Shown: positions 17,970 to 26,391 of the stretch, piece after piece
How the letters are laid out: each line of letters starts with the position of its first letter
Position numbering within the stretch: position 1 is the first letter of the stretch
Assembly: GCF_030317145.1 (NCBI RefSeq)
Contig: NZ_JASZYE010000003.1
Coordinates: 620,001 to 684,000, forward strand
DNA: 64,000 nucleotides
Source of the DNA: Variovorax flavidus
Lineage (GTDB): Bacteria; Pseudomonadota; Gammaproteobacteria; Burkholderiales; Burkholderiaceae_C
Reading direction: 5' to 3'
The notes under the pieces: model-generated
Database searches by the model: none
Told to the model about the DNA's origin: nothing
What the model saw: only the letters and a program-made list of their open reading frames with translations
Made by a program: the position numbers and the translations under genes

Positions 17970-18961
17970 ACCACCGCCGTGCCCGGCATCTGATCTCCCG
18001 GCGCGGTAAAGATCTGCGCGGCATCAACCGCATCGAAGCGGTACTGCTTTCCGCAGAAGTCGCAGCCGACCTCGATGTCGCCTCGCTCGGCGAGGATGCT
18101 GTCCGCTTCCTCGACCCCGAGCCCGCGGATCATGTTCGCCACCCTCGTGCGCCCGCACGTGCATGCGAAATGCGGTCCCAGCAGGCCCGCCTGTGGCTCG
18201 AAGCGCAACAGCTTCTCCTCCCAGAACAGGCGGCGCAGGATGGTGTCGACGTCCAGCGTGAGCAGTTCGTCGCGTGTCAGGCTCGACGCAAGGATCGAGA
18301 TGCGGTTGTAGTCCTCGTTGCGGCCGATCTCGTCCTCGTTGGATTGGTCGTGATCGCTTCCGGATGTGCCTTCGAGGTTGGCTTCGCCCTTGACCGGCAG
18401 GCGCTGGATCAGAAGGCCGGCAGCCACCTTGTCGTCGGCCGCCAGCACGAGCGTCGTATCGAGCTGTTCGCTTTGCAGCATGTAGTGCTGCAGCACGTCG
18501 CTCAGCCGGTCGAGTTTCTCGCCGCGATCACCGAACAGCGGCACCACGCCCTGGTAGGGCTGCTGGCCCGGCAGCTTGTCCTTCGGGTCGAGCGTGATTG
18601 CGCAGCGGCCCTTGTTCCTGACGTTGACCATGTCGGGCAGGCGTGCATCGGCGGCGAGATCCCCCACCACCTTGGCCGTGGCGCGCAGGCTGAGATCGGG
18701 CTTCACTTCCGCGACCGCGATCTTGACCGGGCCGTCGCCGAAGATCTGGAGGATGAGCGCGCCGTTGAACTTGATGTTGGCCTGCATCAGCGTGGCGGCA
18801 GCCGTCATTTCGCCCAACAACTCGGCCACGGGGGCCGGATAGGCTCCGGTGCCCGTGTTGGAGGCGCGGCGCGCCAGGATTTCCTGCCAGGCATCGGTCA
18901 GGCGCACGATCATGCCGCGCACCGGCAGGCCGTCGAACAGGAACTTGTGCAACTCGCTCAA
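17963..18961 (-). CDS. hslO: Redox-regulated chaperone Hsp33
   Basis: A holdase chaperone activated by oxidation of a zinc-bound cysteine centre. It is 332 residues from a TTG start preceded by GGGAGAGCGA, longer than E. coli Hsp33 because of an acidic insert (SGSDHDQSNEDEIGRNED). The redox switch is intact: C267 and C269 (CTC), then C300 and C303 (CDFC). That is the CxC plus CxxC pattern with about 30 residues between. The N-terminal domain has VRGMIVRLTDAW, typical of the family. Confidence 0.93.
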   Translation of the reverse strand: MSELHKFLFDGLPVRGMIVRLTDAWQEILARRASNTGTGAYPAPVAELLGEMTAAATLMQANIKFNGALILQIFGDGPVKIAVAEVKPDLSLRATAKVVGDLAADARLPDMVNVRNKGRCAITLDPKDKLPGQQPYQGVVPLFGDRGEKLDRLSDVLQHYMLQSEQLDTTLVLAADDKVAAGLLIQRLPVKGEANLEGTSGSDHDQSNEDEIGRNEDYNRISILASSLTRDELLTLDVDTILRRLFWEEKLLRFEPQAGLLGPHFACTCGRTRVANMIRGLGVEEADSILAERGDIEVGCDFCGKQYRFDAVDAAQIFTAPGDQMPGTAVVQ

Positions 18962-18984
18962 TTGAGACTCGCTCTCCCGCCTCT

Positions 18985-19509
18985 TCAGGCGATTTTCTTG
19001 AGGCCCTTCGCGAAGCGACGGCCGTTTTCAATATAGTGCTCGGCACCGTGCCGAAGCTTTTCGGCAGCGGCATCGTCGAGCGTGCGCACCACCTTGGCCG
19101 GCGATCCGATGATGAGCGAGTTGTCGGGAAACTCCTTGCCCTCGGTCACGACGCTGCCGGCGCCAACGATGGAATTGCGGCCGATCTTCGCGTTATTCAA
19201 GATCACCGCCTGAATGCCGATGAGCGAGTTGTCGCCGATCGTGCAGCCGTGCAGCATGACCTGGTGGCCGATCGTCACGTTGTCGCCGATGGTCAGCGGG
19301 CAGCCTGGGTCGGAATGAAGCATCGACAGATCCTGCACATTGCTGTTGCGCCCGATGCGCATCGCCTCGTTGTCGCCCCGCAGCACTGCGCCGAACCAGA
19401 CGCTCGCGTTCTCGGCCAGCACGACGTTGCCCATGACCTGCGCGCTGTCGGCGACCCAGGCGCCTTCGCCGAGTTGGGGCGCTACGCCATCGAGTTCGTA
19501 AAGGGCCAT
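18985..19509 (-). CDS. Gamma-class carbonic anhydrase-like hexapeptide-repeat protein
   Basis: A 174-residue left-handed beta-helix protein of the YrdA/CaiE/PaaY group. Isoleucine-patch hexapeptides run through the central part (IGRNSNVQDLSMLH, IGDNVTIGHQVMLHGC, IGDNSLIGIQAVI). Metal-binding histidines are visible in MLHSD, IGHQ and MLHGC. Carbonic anhydrase activity varies in this family, so it is inferred rather than shown. A GGAGA ribosome site lies upstream of the ATG at 19509. The neighbouring gene diverges from it. Confidence 0.85.
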   Translation of the reverse strand: MALYELDGVAPQLGEGAWVADSAQVMGNVVLAENASVWFGAVLRGDNEAMRIGRNSNVQDLSMLHSDPGCPLTIGDNVTIGHQVMLHGCTIGDNSLIGIQAVILNNAKIGRNSIVGAGSVVTEGKEFPDNSLIIGSPAKVVRTLDDAAAEKLRHGAEHYIENGRRFAKGLKKIA

Positions 19510-19535
19510 CGCGGTGTCTCCAGAGATCGAAAACC

Positions 19536-19545
19536 TAGAATTGTA
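19536..19545. promoter_or_regulatory. Overlapping divergent -10 elements (TAGAAT / TACAAT)
   Basis: On the plus strand TAGAAT (19536-19541) lies 7 nt before the DUF455 ATG. On the minus strand TACAAT (19540-19545) serves the carbonic anhydrase gene with a leader of about 25 nt. The two hexamers share two bases, so the promoters are mutually exclusive at any one moment. Confidence 0.45.
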
Positions 19546-19548
19546 GGG

Positions 19549-20352
19549 ATGCACCTCCGCCTTGGCGCCCTGGCCGCTCTGCGCCTCACCGATCCCGACC
19601 TCAAGGTGGCCGCGACACGTGCCACATTCGCGCAATCGGCCCTGCACCCGATGCCCGCGGAGCCCGTCCGCACCGAGGGCGACGAAACCGGCGTGCCGGG
19701 CCGTCCGGAGCGGCCGCTTCGCGTCTCCGCCACCGAGGTTGAGAAGCGGTCGCCCTTCACGACGGAAGGACGCGCCGCGCTGATCCACTCGATCTGCCAT
19801 ATCGAGTTCAACGCGATCAACCTCGCGCTGGACGCAGCCTGGCGCTTCGACGGCATGCCGGAGGCCTACTACCGCGACTGGCTGCGCGTGGCCGACGAGG
19901 AAGCCCACCACTTCACGCTGCTGCACGACCACCTTCGCAGCATGGGCTACCGCTACGGCGATTTCACCGGGCACGACGGCCTGTGGAACATGTGCGAGAA
20001 GACGAGGAACGACGTGGTCGCCCGCATGGCGCTGGTGCCGCGCACCCTCGAAGCACGCGGCCTGGACGCGACGCCGTTGATCCAGGCCAAGCTGCGCCGC
20101 GTGAACACGCCGGACGCACTGGCAGCCTGCGCAATCCTCGACATCATCCTGCGCGACGAAGTCGGCCACGTGGCGATCGGCAACCACTGGTATCGCTGGT
20201 TGTGCGAGCGCGAGGGCCTCGACCCGATCGCGCTCTACCGCGTGCTGTATCGACGCCACGAGGCGCCGCGCCTGCGCGCGCCGTTCAACCTGGAGGCCCG
20301 CGCCCGCGCCGGCTTCACGGACGAAGAGCTGCAGGCGCTGTCGCAGACCTGA
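19549..20352 (+). CDS. DUF455 ferritin-like protein
   Basis: A 267-residue all-helical protein of the DUF455/ferritin-like superfamily. Diiron-type carboxylate/histidine motifs are visible in successive helices: ICHIEFNAINLALDAAW, VADEEAHHFTLLHDHL, a GLDATP helix and ILRDEVGHVAIGNHWY. The EAHH and EVGH pairs are the ferritin-like metal ligands. The physiological substrate is unknown. The ATG at 19549 lies 7 nt after a TAGAAT, with no properly spaced Shine-Dalgarno. Confidence 0.87.
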   Translation: MHLRLGALAALRLTDPDLKVAATRATFAQSALHPMPAEPVRTEGDETGVPGRPERPLRVSATEVEKRSPFTTEGRAALIHSICHIEFNAINLALDAAWRFDGMPEAYYRDWLRVADEEAHHFTLLHDHLRSMGYRYGDFTGHDGLWNMCEKTRNDVVARMALVPRTLEARGLDATPLIQAKLRRVNTPDALAACAILDIILRDEVGHVAIGNHWYRWLCEREGLDPIALYRVLYRRHEAPRLRAPFNLEARARAGFTDEELQALSQT

Positions 20353-20369
20353 GCACTCCCCGGTTGAGA

Positions 20370-21344
20370 CTATTCCGCGCGGATGCCAGCCGCCCGCACG
20401 ATGCGGCCATTGCTCTCGAATTCCCCCGCGATCTCGTTCGCGAATTCTTCGGTGCGCCCACCCGTGGGCACGTTGTCCGTCGCCTGCAGCTTCGCGCGCA
20501 GGTCGGGGCTGGCCAGGGCCTTGTTGATCTCGACGTTGTACTTCTCGATAAGGATCGACGGCGTCCCGGCGGGCGCGAAGACGCCGAAGAGCGATGACAG
20601 GTTGGCGGCCGGATAGCCCAGTTCGGCCAGTGTCGCGACCTTCGGCAGGTTGTCGAGCCGTGCCGGCGCCCCCACGGCCAGCGGACGCAGCTTGCCGGCC
20701 TTGATCTGCGCGGCGACGCTGGGCCCCGCATTGGTCGACAGGATCTCGAACTGGCCGCCGAGCGCATCGTTCAGCTGCTGGCCGCCGCCTTTGTATGGGA
20801 TGTGCGTGATGTCGACCTTCGCCGCTGCGCGCAATTGCTCGAGCACCACGTGGCCCAGCGAAGCCTGCCCTGACGTCGCCCAGCGCACGGCACCGGGCCG
20901 CGCCCTCGCGTCATCGAGCAACGAGCCGAAATCGCGTGTTCCCGTTGCGGGCGTCGCCAGCAGCAACACCGGCGAATACATGACGCTGACCACAGGCGCG
21001 ATGTCCTTCAGGGGGTCGAAGGGCGACTTGCCCAGGTGCGGATTCAGCACCAGCGGGCTGATAGCCGAAAAGCCCAGCGTGGCGCCGTCGGGCGCGGCCT
21101 TGGCGACGGCGTCCATGCCGATCGTTCCGCTGGCACCTGCCTTGTTCTCGACCACGACCGTGCTGCCGAGCTGGGCCGCGAGCTTGTCGGCCAGTGCGCG
21201 GGCGACCACGTCACTGACACCGCCCGCCGGGTAGGCGACGACGAGGCGGATGGTCTTGGGGATGACTTGCGCCTGCGACGCGCCGGCGAACAGTGCAAGA
21301 CCCAGCGCGAGCGTGACGGCTCGCCGGGGAAATTTCAAAGGCAT
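20370..21344 (-). CDS. Bug-family periplasmic solute receptor (TctC-like)
   Basis: A 324-residue tripartite-tricarboxylate-type receptor. The signal peptide ends GASQAQ, and then the mature domain begins with IRLVVAYPAGGVSDVVARALADKL, the Bug signature around the ligand carboxylate site. VVENKAGASGTIG and the later HIPYKGGGQQLND motif are also present. No TctA/TctB membrane subunits are nearby, as is usual for orphan Bug genes. The ligand is unknown. AGGAG precedes the ATG at 21344. Confidence 0.88.
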   Translation of the reverse strand: MPLKFPRRAVTLALGLALFAGASQAQVIPKTIRLVVAYPAGGVSDVVARALADKLAAQLGSTVVVENKAGASGTIGMDAVAKAAPDGATLGFSAISPLVLNPHLGKSPFDPLKDIAPVVSVMYSPVLLLATPATGTRDFGSLLDDARARPGAVRWATSGQASLGHVVLEQLRAAAKVDITHIPYKGGGQQLNDALGGQFEILSTNAGPSVAAQIKAGKLRPLAVGAPARLDNLPKVATLAELGYPAANLSSLFGVFAPAGTPSILIEKYNVEINKALASPDLRAKLQATDNVPTGGRTEEFANEIAGEFESNGRIVRAAGIRAE

Positions 21345-21417
21345 CGATACAACTCCTGGACTGGGCTGGGATACGAATACAGCATCCGATTCTCCGGCGA
21401 AAGACGAACGCGCGATG

Positions 21418-22344
21418 TCAGCCGCGCGGATGGTGCTGCGCATGCAGCTGCTTCAGGCGCTCGCGCGCGACGTGCGTGTAGATGGTGGTGGTCGAGATGT
21501 CCGCATGGCCCAGCAGCAATTGCACCGCACGCAGGTCGGCCCCATGGTTGAGCAGGTGCGTCGCAAAGGCGTGACGCAGCGTGTGCGGCGACAGCGGCAC
21601 ATGAATGCCGGCCGCCACCGCGTTTTTCTTCACGATGACCCAGAACATCATCCGCGTCATGCCCGCACCGCGGCTGGTGACGAACAGGTCCGGAGTCTGC
21701 TGCCCATCCAGGATGACGGGGCGCGACTCGTGCAGATAGCGCTCGATCCAGCGGCGCGCCTCGCCACCGAAGGGCACCAGCCGCTCCTTGCTCCCCTTGC
21801 CGAGGACGCGCAGCACGCCGTCGTTCAGGCTCATCTCGAACACCTTCAGCTCGACCAGTTCGCTGACGCGCAGCCCGCTCGCGTACATCAGTTCGAGCAT
21901 GGCGCGATCGCGCAAGCCCAGCGACGTATCAACATCGGGCGCGGCGAGGAGATCGTCCACCTGCTTCTCCGACAGGGTCTTGATCGCGCGCGGCATCTGC
22001 CGGGCCGGCGCCAGGCGCAGGCTCGGGTCGGCGGCAATGCGCTGTTCGCGCAGGGCCCATCGGTAGTAGCGCTTGAAGACCGTGAGGCGCCGGTTGGCCG
22101 AGGTCGCCTTGCCCTTGTCGGAAAGGCGCACGCCCATGTAGGCCTGCAGGTCGTTTTCCTGGGCGGTGTCCAGCACCTTGCCGCGCTCGGTGGTCATCCA
22201 TTGCGCGAACAGTTCGAGATCGCGGCGATAGGCTGCCAGCGTGTTCTTGGAGAGGCCGTCCTCGAGCCACAGGGCGTCGATGAAGTCATCGATCTCAGGC
22301 CTGTCGGCAGGCGTACGGGTGGGCGTTTCGGTGGCCGCGGTCAT
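21418..22344 (-). CDS. xerD: Tyrosine recombinase XerD
   Basis: A chromosome-dimer resolution recombinase acting with XerC at dif. The 308 residues have an N-terminal SAM-like core-binding domain (20-115) and a catalytic domain. All catalytic residues are visible: R159 (ASGLRVSEL), K183 (GKGSKE), H254 and R257 (HTLR), H280 (LLGHAD) and the nucleophile Y289 (IYTHV). It ends near the last helix that contacts XerC. It is not linked to phage genes, so this is the housekeeping enzyme. The upstream Bug gene ends in a terminator just before it. Confidence 0.93.
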   Translation of the reverse strand: MTAATETPTRTPADRPEIDDFIDALWLEDGLSKNTLAAYRRDLELFAQWMTTERGKVLDTAQENDLQAYMGVRLSDKGKATSANRRLTVFKRYYRWALREQRIAADPSLRLAPARQMPRAIKTLSEKQVDDLLAAPDVDTSLGLRDRAMLELMYASGLRVSELVELKVFEMSLNDGVLRVLGKGSKERLVPFGGEARRWIERYLHESRPVILDGQQTPDLFVTSRGAGMTRMMFWVIVKKNAVAAGIHVPLSPHTLRHAFATHLLNHGADLRAVQLLLGHADISTTTIYTHVARERLKQLHAQHHPRG

Positions 22345-22366
22345 TCGAGCAAGATAACAAAAGAAA

Positions 22367-22390
22367 AAGCCGCCCGGAAAGGGGCGGCTT
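22367..22390 (-). terminator. Intrinsic terminator after the second Bug receptor
   Basis: The inverted repeat AAGCCGCCC / GGGCGGCTT is followed, on the minus strand, by a T run (TTTTTCTT). It terminates transcription from the Bug gene at 22410-23384 before xerD. Confidence 0.85.
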
Positions 22391-22409
22391 CGAGCGAGAG
22401 TGCCCTGGT

Positions 22410-23384
22410 TCAGTCGAGCTTGAGCTTCTGCTTGGCCACGACCTGCTTGTAGACCTCGTACTCGGCCTTGATCTGCGCAGCGAACTGATCGGGCGTGTTC
22501 GCCACGATGAGCGAGCCCGTGTCCTCGATGCGCTTGCGCACGGCCGGGTCTTCGACGGACTTCTTGACGCCAGCGTTGATCTTGTCGACCACCTCCTTCG
22601 GCAGGCCCTTCGGGCCGAGGATGCCGTAGTAGGCCATGCGATTCACCGGCTCCAGGCCGACTTCCTTGAAGGTCGGCACATTGGGCAGCGCGGCAAGGCG
22701 CTGCGGCGCCGACACGACGATCGGCACCAGCTTGCCGGTCTGGATGAACGGCAGCGCCGACGGGAGGTTGTCGAACATGATCGGCACCTGTCCGGCCACG
22801 ACGTCGTTCAGCGCCGGGCCGGCACCGCGATAGGGGATGTGCGTGACGAAGGTGTTGGTCAGGCTCTTGTAGAGCTCCATCAGCAGGTGCCCGATGCCGC
22901 CCGTGCCAGACGTCGCGTACGAATACTTGCCCGGGCTCTTCTTCAGTTCTGCGACGAATTCGGCGTAGTTCTTGGCCGGGAAGCTCGGATGCACCGCGAT
23001 GATGTTGGGCGTGGCCGCGATGTTGACGATCGGCGTGAAATCATTGATCGGGTCGTACGGCGTCTTCGGGTTGATGGCCGGATTGGCCGCCGTACTCGAC
23101 ACGGTCGCAACACCGAGCTTGTAGCCGTCCGGCGTGGCCCGGGCCGTCTCGGCCGCACCGACGATGCCACCGCCGCCCGCCCTGTTGATGACCACCACGG
23201 GCTGGCCCAGCGTCTTGCCCAGCGGTTCGGAGATCACGCGCGCCACGATGTCCGTGGTGCCACCGGGTGCGAACGGCACCGAAAGTTCGATGGGCTTGTT
23301 CGGATAACCCTGCGCCCAGCTGGACCCTGCGAGCGCAAACAGCGCGGCTGCGCTGGCAAACGCATTCCATTGACGACGTTGCAT
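22410..23384 (-). CDS. Bug-family periplasmic solute receptor (TctC-like)
   Basis: A 324-residue receptor. The signal peptide ends SSWAQG, then YPNKPIELSVPFAPGGTTDIVAR, the Bug entry motif. VVVINRAGGGGIVGA, TFVTHIPYRGAGPALNDVV and FKEVGLEPV follow in the expected order. It is the same length as the Bug protein on the other side of xerD but clearly divergent from it. The ligand cannot be predicted. No membrane subunits of a tripartite transporter are present in the window. Confidence 0.9.
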   Translation of the reverse strand: MQRRQWNAFASAAALFALAGSSWAQGYPNKPIELSVPFAPGGTTDIVARVISEPLGKTLGQPVVVINRAGGGGIVGAAETARATPDGYKLGVATVSSTAANPAINPKTPYDPINDFTPIVNIAATPNIIAVHPSFPAKNYAEFVAELKKSPGKYSYATSGTGGIGHLLMELYKSLTNTFVTHIPYRGAGPALNDVVAGQVPIMFDNLPSALPFIQTGKLVPIVVSAPQRLAALPNVPTFKEVGLEPVNRMAYYGILGPKGLPKEVVDKINAGVKKSVEDPAVRKRIEDTGSLIVANTPDQFAAQIKAEYEVYKQVVAKQKLKLD

Positions 23385-23487
23385 GTGGATAGCCCTCCTT
23401 GGGCCAATAAACAAAAGCCCGGATGCTAACGGGTCGCCCGCCCACCCACCTCGTGGATTACCCATGTCGCGGGATATCCTCGAACGG

Positions 23488-24393
23488 GTGAACTATGCGC
23501 AACTGCTTTTCCCCGACTTTTCCCTCATCGCCTGCGGCTGGCTGTTGTGCCGCTACACGGCACTCGACCGCAGCGTGTGGAACCAGGTGGAAAGCCTGGT
23601 GTACTACTTCCTCTTCCCGGTCCTGCTGTTCCATTCGATCGTGCGCAGCCCGCTCGACTTCGGGGCCACCTCCAACCTGCTGACCGCCGGCGTGGGCGTC
23701 GGGCTCAGCGGCATCGCGCTGGCCTACGCCCTGCCCTTCCTGCCGGTGATCGGCGCGCACATCGACCGTCGCGACCACGCGGCCAGCGCGCAGATCGCCT
23801 TTCGCTTCAACTCGTTCATCTGCCTGGCGCTGGCCGACCGAATCGCGGGGCCCGAGGGACTGCTCATGATCGCGGTGCTGATCGGGGTGTGCGTGCCGCT
23901 CTTCAATATCGCGGCCGTCTGGCCGATGACGCGCCATGCGCAGACCGGCTTTGCACGGCAGCTTGTACGCAACCCCCTGATCATCGCCACCGTGACCGGC
24001 CTCATCGCGAATGTGCTGGGCCTCGGCGTGCCGACCTGGCTCGAGCCGACGCTCACCCGCATCGGCGCGGCATCGCTGGCGCTCGGGCTGATGGCGGCCG
24101 GTGCGGGCATGCAGTTCGCGACACTCGCACAAGGCAAGGTGCTGGCGGTGTCGGTGCTCGCCATCCGGCACCTGGTGCTGCCTTTGATCGGCTGGGGGCT
24201 CGCGGTCGTGCTCAAGCTGGACCCGGCGCAGGCGGCGGTGCTGATGACCTTCTCTGCGGTGCCCACCGCGTCGAGCGCCTACGTGCTGGCGGCTCGCATG
24301 GGCTACAACGGCGCCTTTGTGGCGGGGCTGGTGACACTCTCGACGCTGCTCGGCGTCTTGAGCCTGCCCTTCGCCCTGGCACTTACGCGATAG
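23488..24393 (+). CDS. AEC-family (auxin efflux carrier-like) transporter
   Basis: A 301-residue inner-membrane carrier of the AEC family with about ten helices. The N-terminal half holds LVYYFLFPVLLFHSIV and IAFRFNSFICLALADR, and the C-terminal half has the family motif LMTFSAVPTASSAYVLAARMGYN. Members export or import organic acids or malonate-type anions; the substrate is unknown. I chose the GTG at 23488 (NYAQLLFPDF). A TATCCT lies 7 nt before it, and the alternative ATG at 23464 has no ribosome site either. Confidence 0.82.
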   Translation: MNYAQLLFPDFSLIACGWLLCRYTALDRSVWNQVESLVYYFLFPVLLFHSIVRSPLDFGATSNLLTAGVGVGLSGIALAYALPFLPVIGAHIDRRDHAASAQIAFRFNSFICLALADRIAGPEGLLMIAVLIGVCVPLFNIAAVWPMTRHAQTGFARQLVRNPLIIATVTGLIANVLGLGVPTWLEPTLTRIGAASLALGLMAAGAGMQFATLAQGKVLAVSVLAIRHLVLPLIGWGLAVVLKLDPAQAAVLMTFSAVPTASSAYVLAARMGYNGAFVAGLVTLSTLLGVLSLPFALALTR

Positions 24394-24410
24394 CCGGCAA
24401 GCTTCACGGC

Positions 24411-24416
24411 TACCAT
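24411..24416 (+). promoter_or_regulatory. Candidate -10 element (TACCAT)
   Basis: TACCAT stands exactly 6 nt before the ATG at 24423 with no Shine-Dalgarno. It is a weak hexamer, included because of the recurring spacing. Confidence 0.25.
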
Positions 24417-24422
24417 CTCCCG

Positions 24423-24851
24423 ATGCGCCGCTACCTTCTGGCCGTCATCGCTGCATCGTCGCTGGCGGGCACGGTGCATGCGCAGGAATACACCCGCTAC
24501 CAGGGCGGCTGGAATGGCCCTTTCCTCTTCTACGTGGTGCAGCAGGACACGGGTGCGCAGGGGCCCCCGGAGGTCTACCCGGGCGTGCTGCAGATCGACT
24601 TCGACGGCCGGGTGCATGGCACTGTCCCGGAAGCCGCCTGCACCCTGATGGGGTCGAGCACGGACTACGTGTCGCCCGCGAATGCCTCGATCGAACTCAC
24701 CGTGAGCGGCTGCAAGGATGCCCGCTTCAACGGCCACTTCAGCGGCAAGCTGATCAACAACCCGGCGTTGAAATACGGTTCGCTCCGCCTAAGTTCGATG
24801 CGCTCGCTCGACTCGGGAACAGCCCAGATCTCCGCCATCATCCGGCACTGA
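24423..24851 (+). CDS. Small exported protein, unknown function
   Basis: A 142-residue secreted protein. Its signal peptide is cleaved after TVHAQ, and the mature part starts YTRYQGGWNGPFLFYV. It is predicted to be mostly beta strand, with cysteines in EAACTLMG and VSGCKDARF that could pair. The repeated pattern FDGRVHGTVP and FNGHFSGKLI looks like a lipocalin-like or small beta-barrel fold, but I do not recognise the family. Its 3' end overlaps the convergent queG gene by 14 nt. Confidence 0.65.
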   Translation: MRRYLLAVIAASSLAGTVHAQEYTRYQGGWNGPFLFYVVQQDTGAQGPPEVYPGVLQIDFDGRVHGTVPEAACTLMGSSTDYVSPANASIELTVSGCKDARFNGHFSGKLINNPALKYGSLRLSSMRSLDSGTAQISAIIRH

Positions 24852-25908
24852 GCGCCAGCGCCCATTCGACGTGCTCGCGCACCAGCGCGCTCGGGTGTTC
24901 GAGGCGCGAGACCAGGGCCTCGCGCGCACTGTCATCGCCGGCGCGCAGTGCATTGCCGAGCGCGACAGCCACGTTGCGCAACCATCGCTCGTGGCCGATG
25001 CGCCGGATCGGACTGCCTTCGGTGTAGCGCAGGAAGTCTTCTTCGCTCCAGGCGAAGAGTTCGCTCAATTGACGCCCGGTGAGGCCATCGCGCGCGTCGA
25101 AATCAGGCAGCGCGCTCTTCTTGGCGAACTTGTTCCACGGGCAGATCAACTGGCAGTCATCGCATCCGTAGATGCGGTTGGCCATCAGCGGGCGCAACTC
25201 AAGGGGGATCGACCCCGCATGCTCGATCGTCAGGTATGAAATGCAGCGCCGCGCGTCGAGCCGGTGCGGCGCAATGATGGCCTGCGTCGGGCACACATCG
25301 ATGCAGGCGCTGCAGCTGCCGCAATGCGGCGTGACCGGTGCGCTCGGCGGCAGGGCCATGTCGACGTAGATCTCGCCGAGGAAGAACATCGAGCCGGCTT
25401 CGCGGTCCAGCACGAGTGTGTGTTTGCCGCGCCAGCCCTGGCCACTGCGCGATGCGAGTTCGGCCTCCAGCACGGGCGCGGAGTCGGTGAAGGCGCGGTG
25501 ACCGAAGGGCCCGACCTCCCCGGCAATGCGATCCGCCAGCTTCGAGAGGCGCGAACGCAGGACCTTGTGATAGTCCCGGCCGCGCGCATAGAGCGAGACG
25601 ATGCCTTCGTCCGGCCGCCGAAGGCGAGAGAACTCGATCGCCTGCCAATCGTCTGGAGTGGCGCGCGGAAGATAGTCCATGCGGGCCGTGATCACCGACA
25701 CGGTGCCTGGCACCAGTTCCGCCGGCCTTGCGCGGCGCGTGCCGTGGGTGGCCATGTAGTGCATGTCGCCATGGAATCCCTCGGCCAGCCACTGCATCAG
25801 CCCCGGCTCCGCGCTCGATAGATCGACACCCGCGACCCCGATTTGGGAGAATCCGAGTTCCCGGGCCAAAGCCTGAATCCGAATCACGAGTTGATGGCTG
25901 CCGATCAC
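24838..25908 (-). CDS. queG: Epoxyqueuosine reductase
   Basis: Reduces epoxyqueuosine to queuosine in tRNA, using cobalamin and two [4Fe-4S] clusters. It is 356 residues. Cluster ligands are CGSCSACIDVC (followed by PTQAI) and CDDCQLIC (followed by PWN), with another cysteine in RRCISY. A HEAT-like C-terminal segment ends HVEWALALSAG. The GTG at 25908 is chosen because TACAAT lies exactly 6 nt upstream; an internal GTG at 25887 is the alternative. The 5' end overlaps the divergent tsaE gene by 15 nt. Confidence 0.93.
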   Translation of the reverse strand: MIGSHQLVIRIQALARELGFSQIGVAGVDLSSAEPGLMQWLAEGFHGDMHYMATHGTRRARPAELVPGTVSVITARMDYLPRATPDDWQAIEFSRLRRPDEGIVSLYARGRDYHKVLRSRLSKLADRIAGEVGPFGHRAFTDSAPVLEAELASRSGQGWRGKHTLVLDREAGSMFFLGEIYVDMALPPSAPVTPHCGSCSACIDVCPTQAIIAPHRLDARRCISYLTIEHAGSIPLELRPLMANRIYGCDDCQLICPWNKFAKKSALPDFDARDGLTGRQLSELFAWSEEDFLRYTEGSPIRRIGHERWLRNVAVALGNALRAGDDSAREALVSRLEHPSALVREHVEWALALSAG

Positions 25909-26391
25909 CTGCCGATTGTAGAAACGCACAGCGCCACCCTGGTATGGCGTACCGAAGACGACACCGACGCCCTGGCGCGCGCCCTCGCGCAGTCGCCCGC
26001 CCTGCGCGACGCCTTCATCTCGCTGCAAGGCGACCTGGGCGCAGGCAAGACGACCTTCGTTCGCCACCTGCTGCGCGCGCTGGGCATCACGGGCCGCATC
26101 AAGAGCCCCACGTATGCCGTCGTGGAGCCCCACGAGGCACCCGACGGGCTCGCCATCTTCCACTTCGACTTCTATCGCTTCAGCGATCCGCGCGAATGGG
26201 AGGATGCAGGCTTTCGTGACATCTTCGCCGGACCGGGGGTGAAGATGGCGGAATGGCCTGAAAACGCCGCGGGGCGCATTCCGCTTGCGGACCTCGCTAT
26301 TAAAATCGAAGCAATGACCGACGACACCCGCACAGTGACACTCCGCGCGCACACGCCGCGCGGCAGCCTGTTGCTTGCCGACGCCGCATGA
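25894..26391 (+). CDS. tsaE: tRNA threonylcarbamoyladenosine biosynthesis ATPase TsaE
   Basis: The ATPase that drives the TsaBDE complex making t6A37 in ANN-decoding tRNAs. It is 165 residues. The Walker A GDLGAGKTT is at 46-54, the SPTYAVVEPHE switch segment follows, and FHFDFYRF and the AEWPENAAG strand are family hallmarks. Its stop overlaps the amiC start (ATGA), and the tsaE-amiC pairing is conserved across proteobacteria. The start codon is uncertain because the 5' end overlaps queG. Confidence 0.93.
   Translation: MAADHLPIVETHSATLVWRTEDDTDALARALAQSPALRDAFISLQGDLGAGKTTFVRHLLRALGITGRIKSPTYAVVEPHEAPDGLAIFHFDFYRFSDPREWEDAGFRDIFAGPGVKMAEWPENAAGRIPLADLAIKIEAMTDDTRTVTLRAHTPRGSLLLADAA
25915..25920 (-). 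promoter_or_regulatory. Candidate -10 element of queG (TACAAT)
   Basis: TACAAT on the minus strand lies 6 nt before the queG GTG, inside the tsaE coding sequence. It supports the upstream of the two possible queG starts. Confidence 0.4.

Noticed and set aside
21418..22344. XerD considered as a phage or island integrase
   Set aside because: The sequence matches housekeeping XerD in length and all catalytic motifs, and no phage genes or attachment repeats are near.
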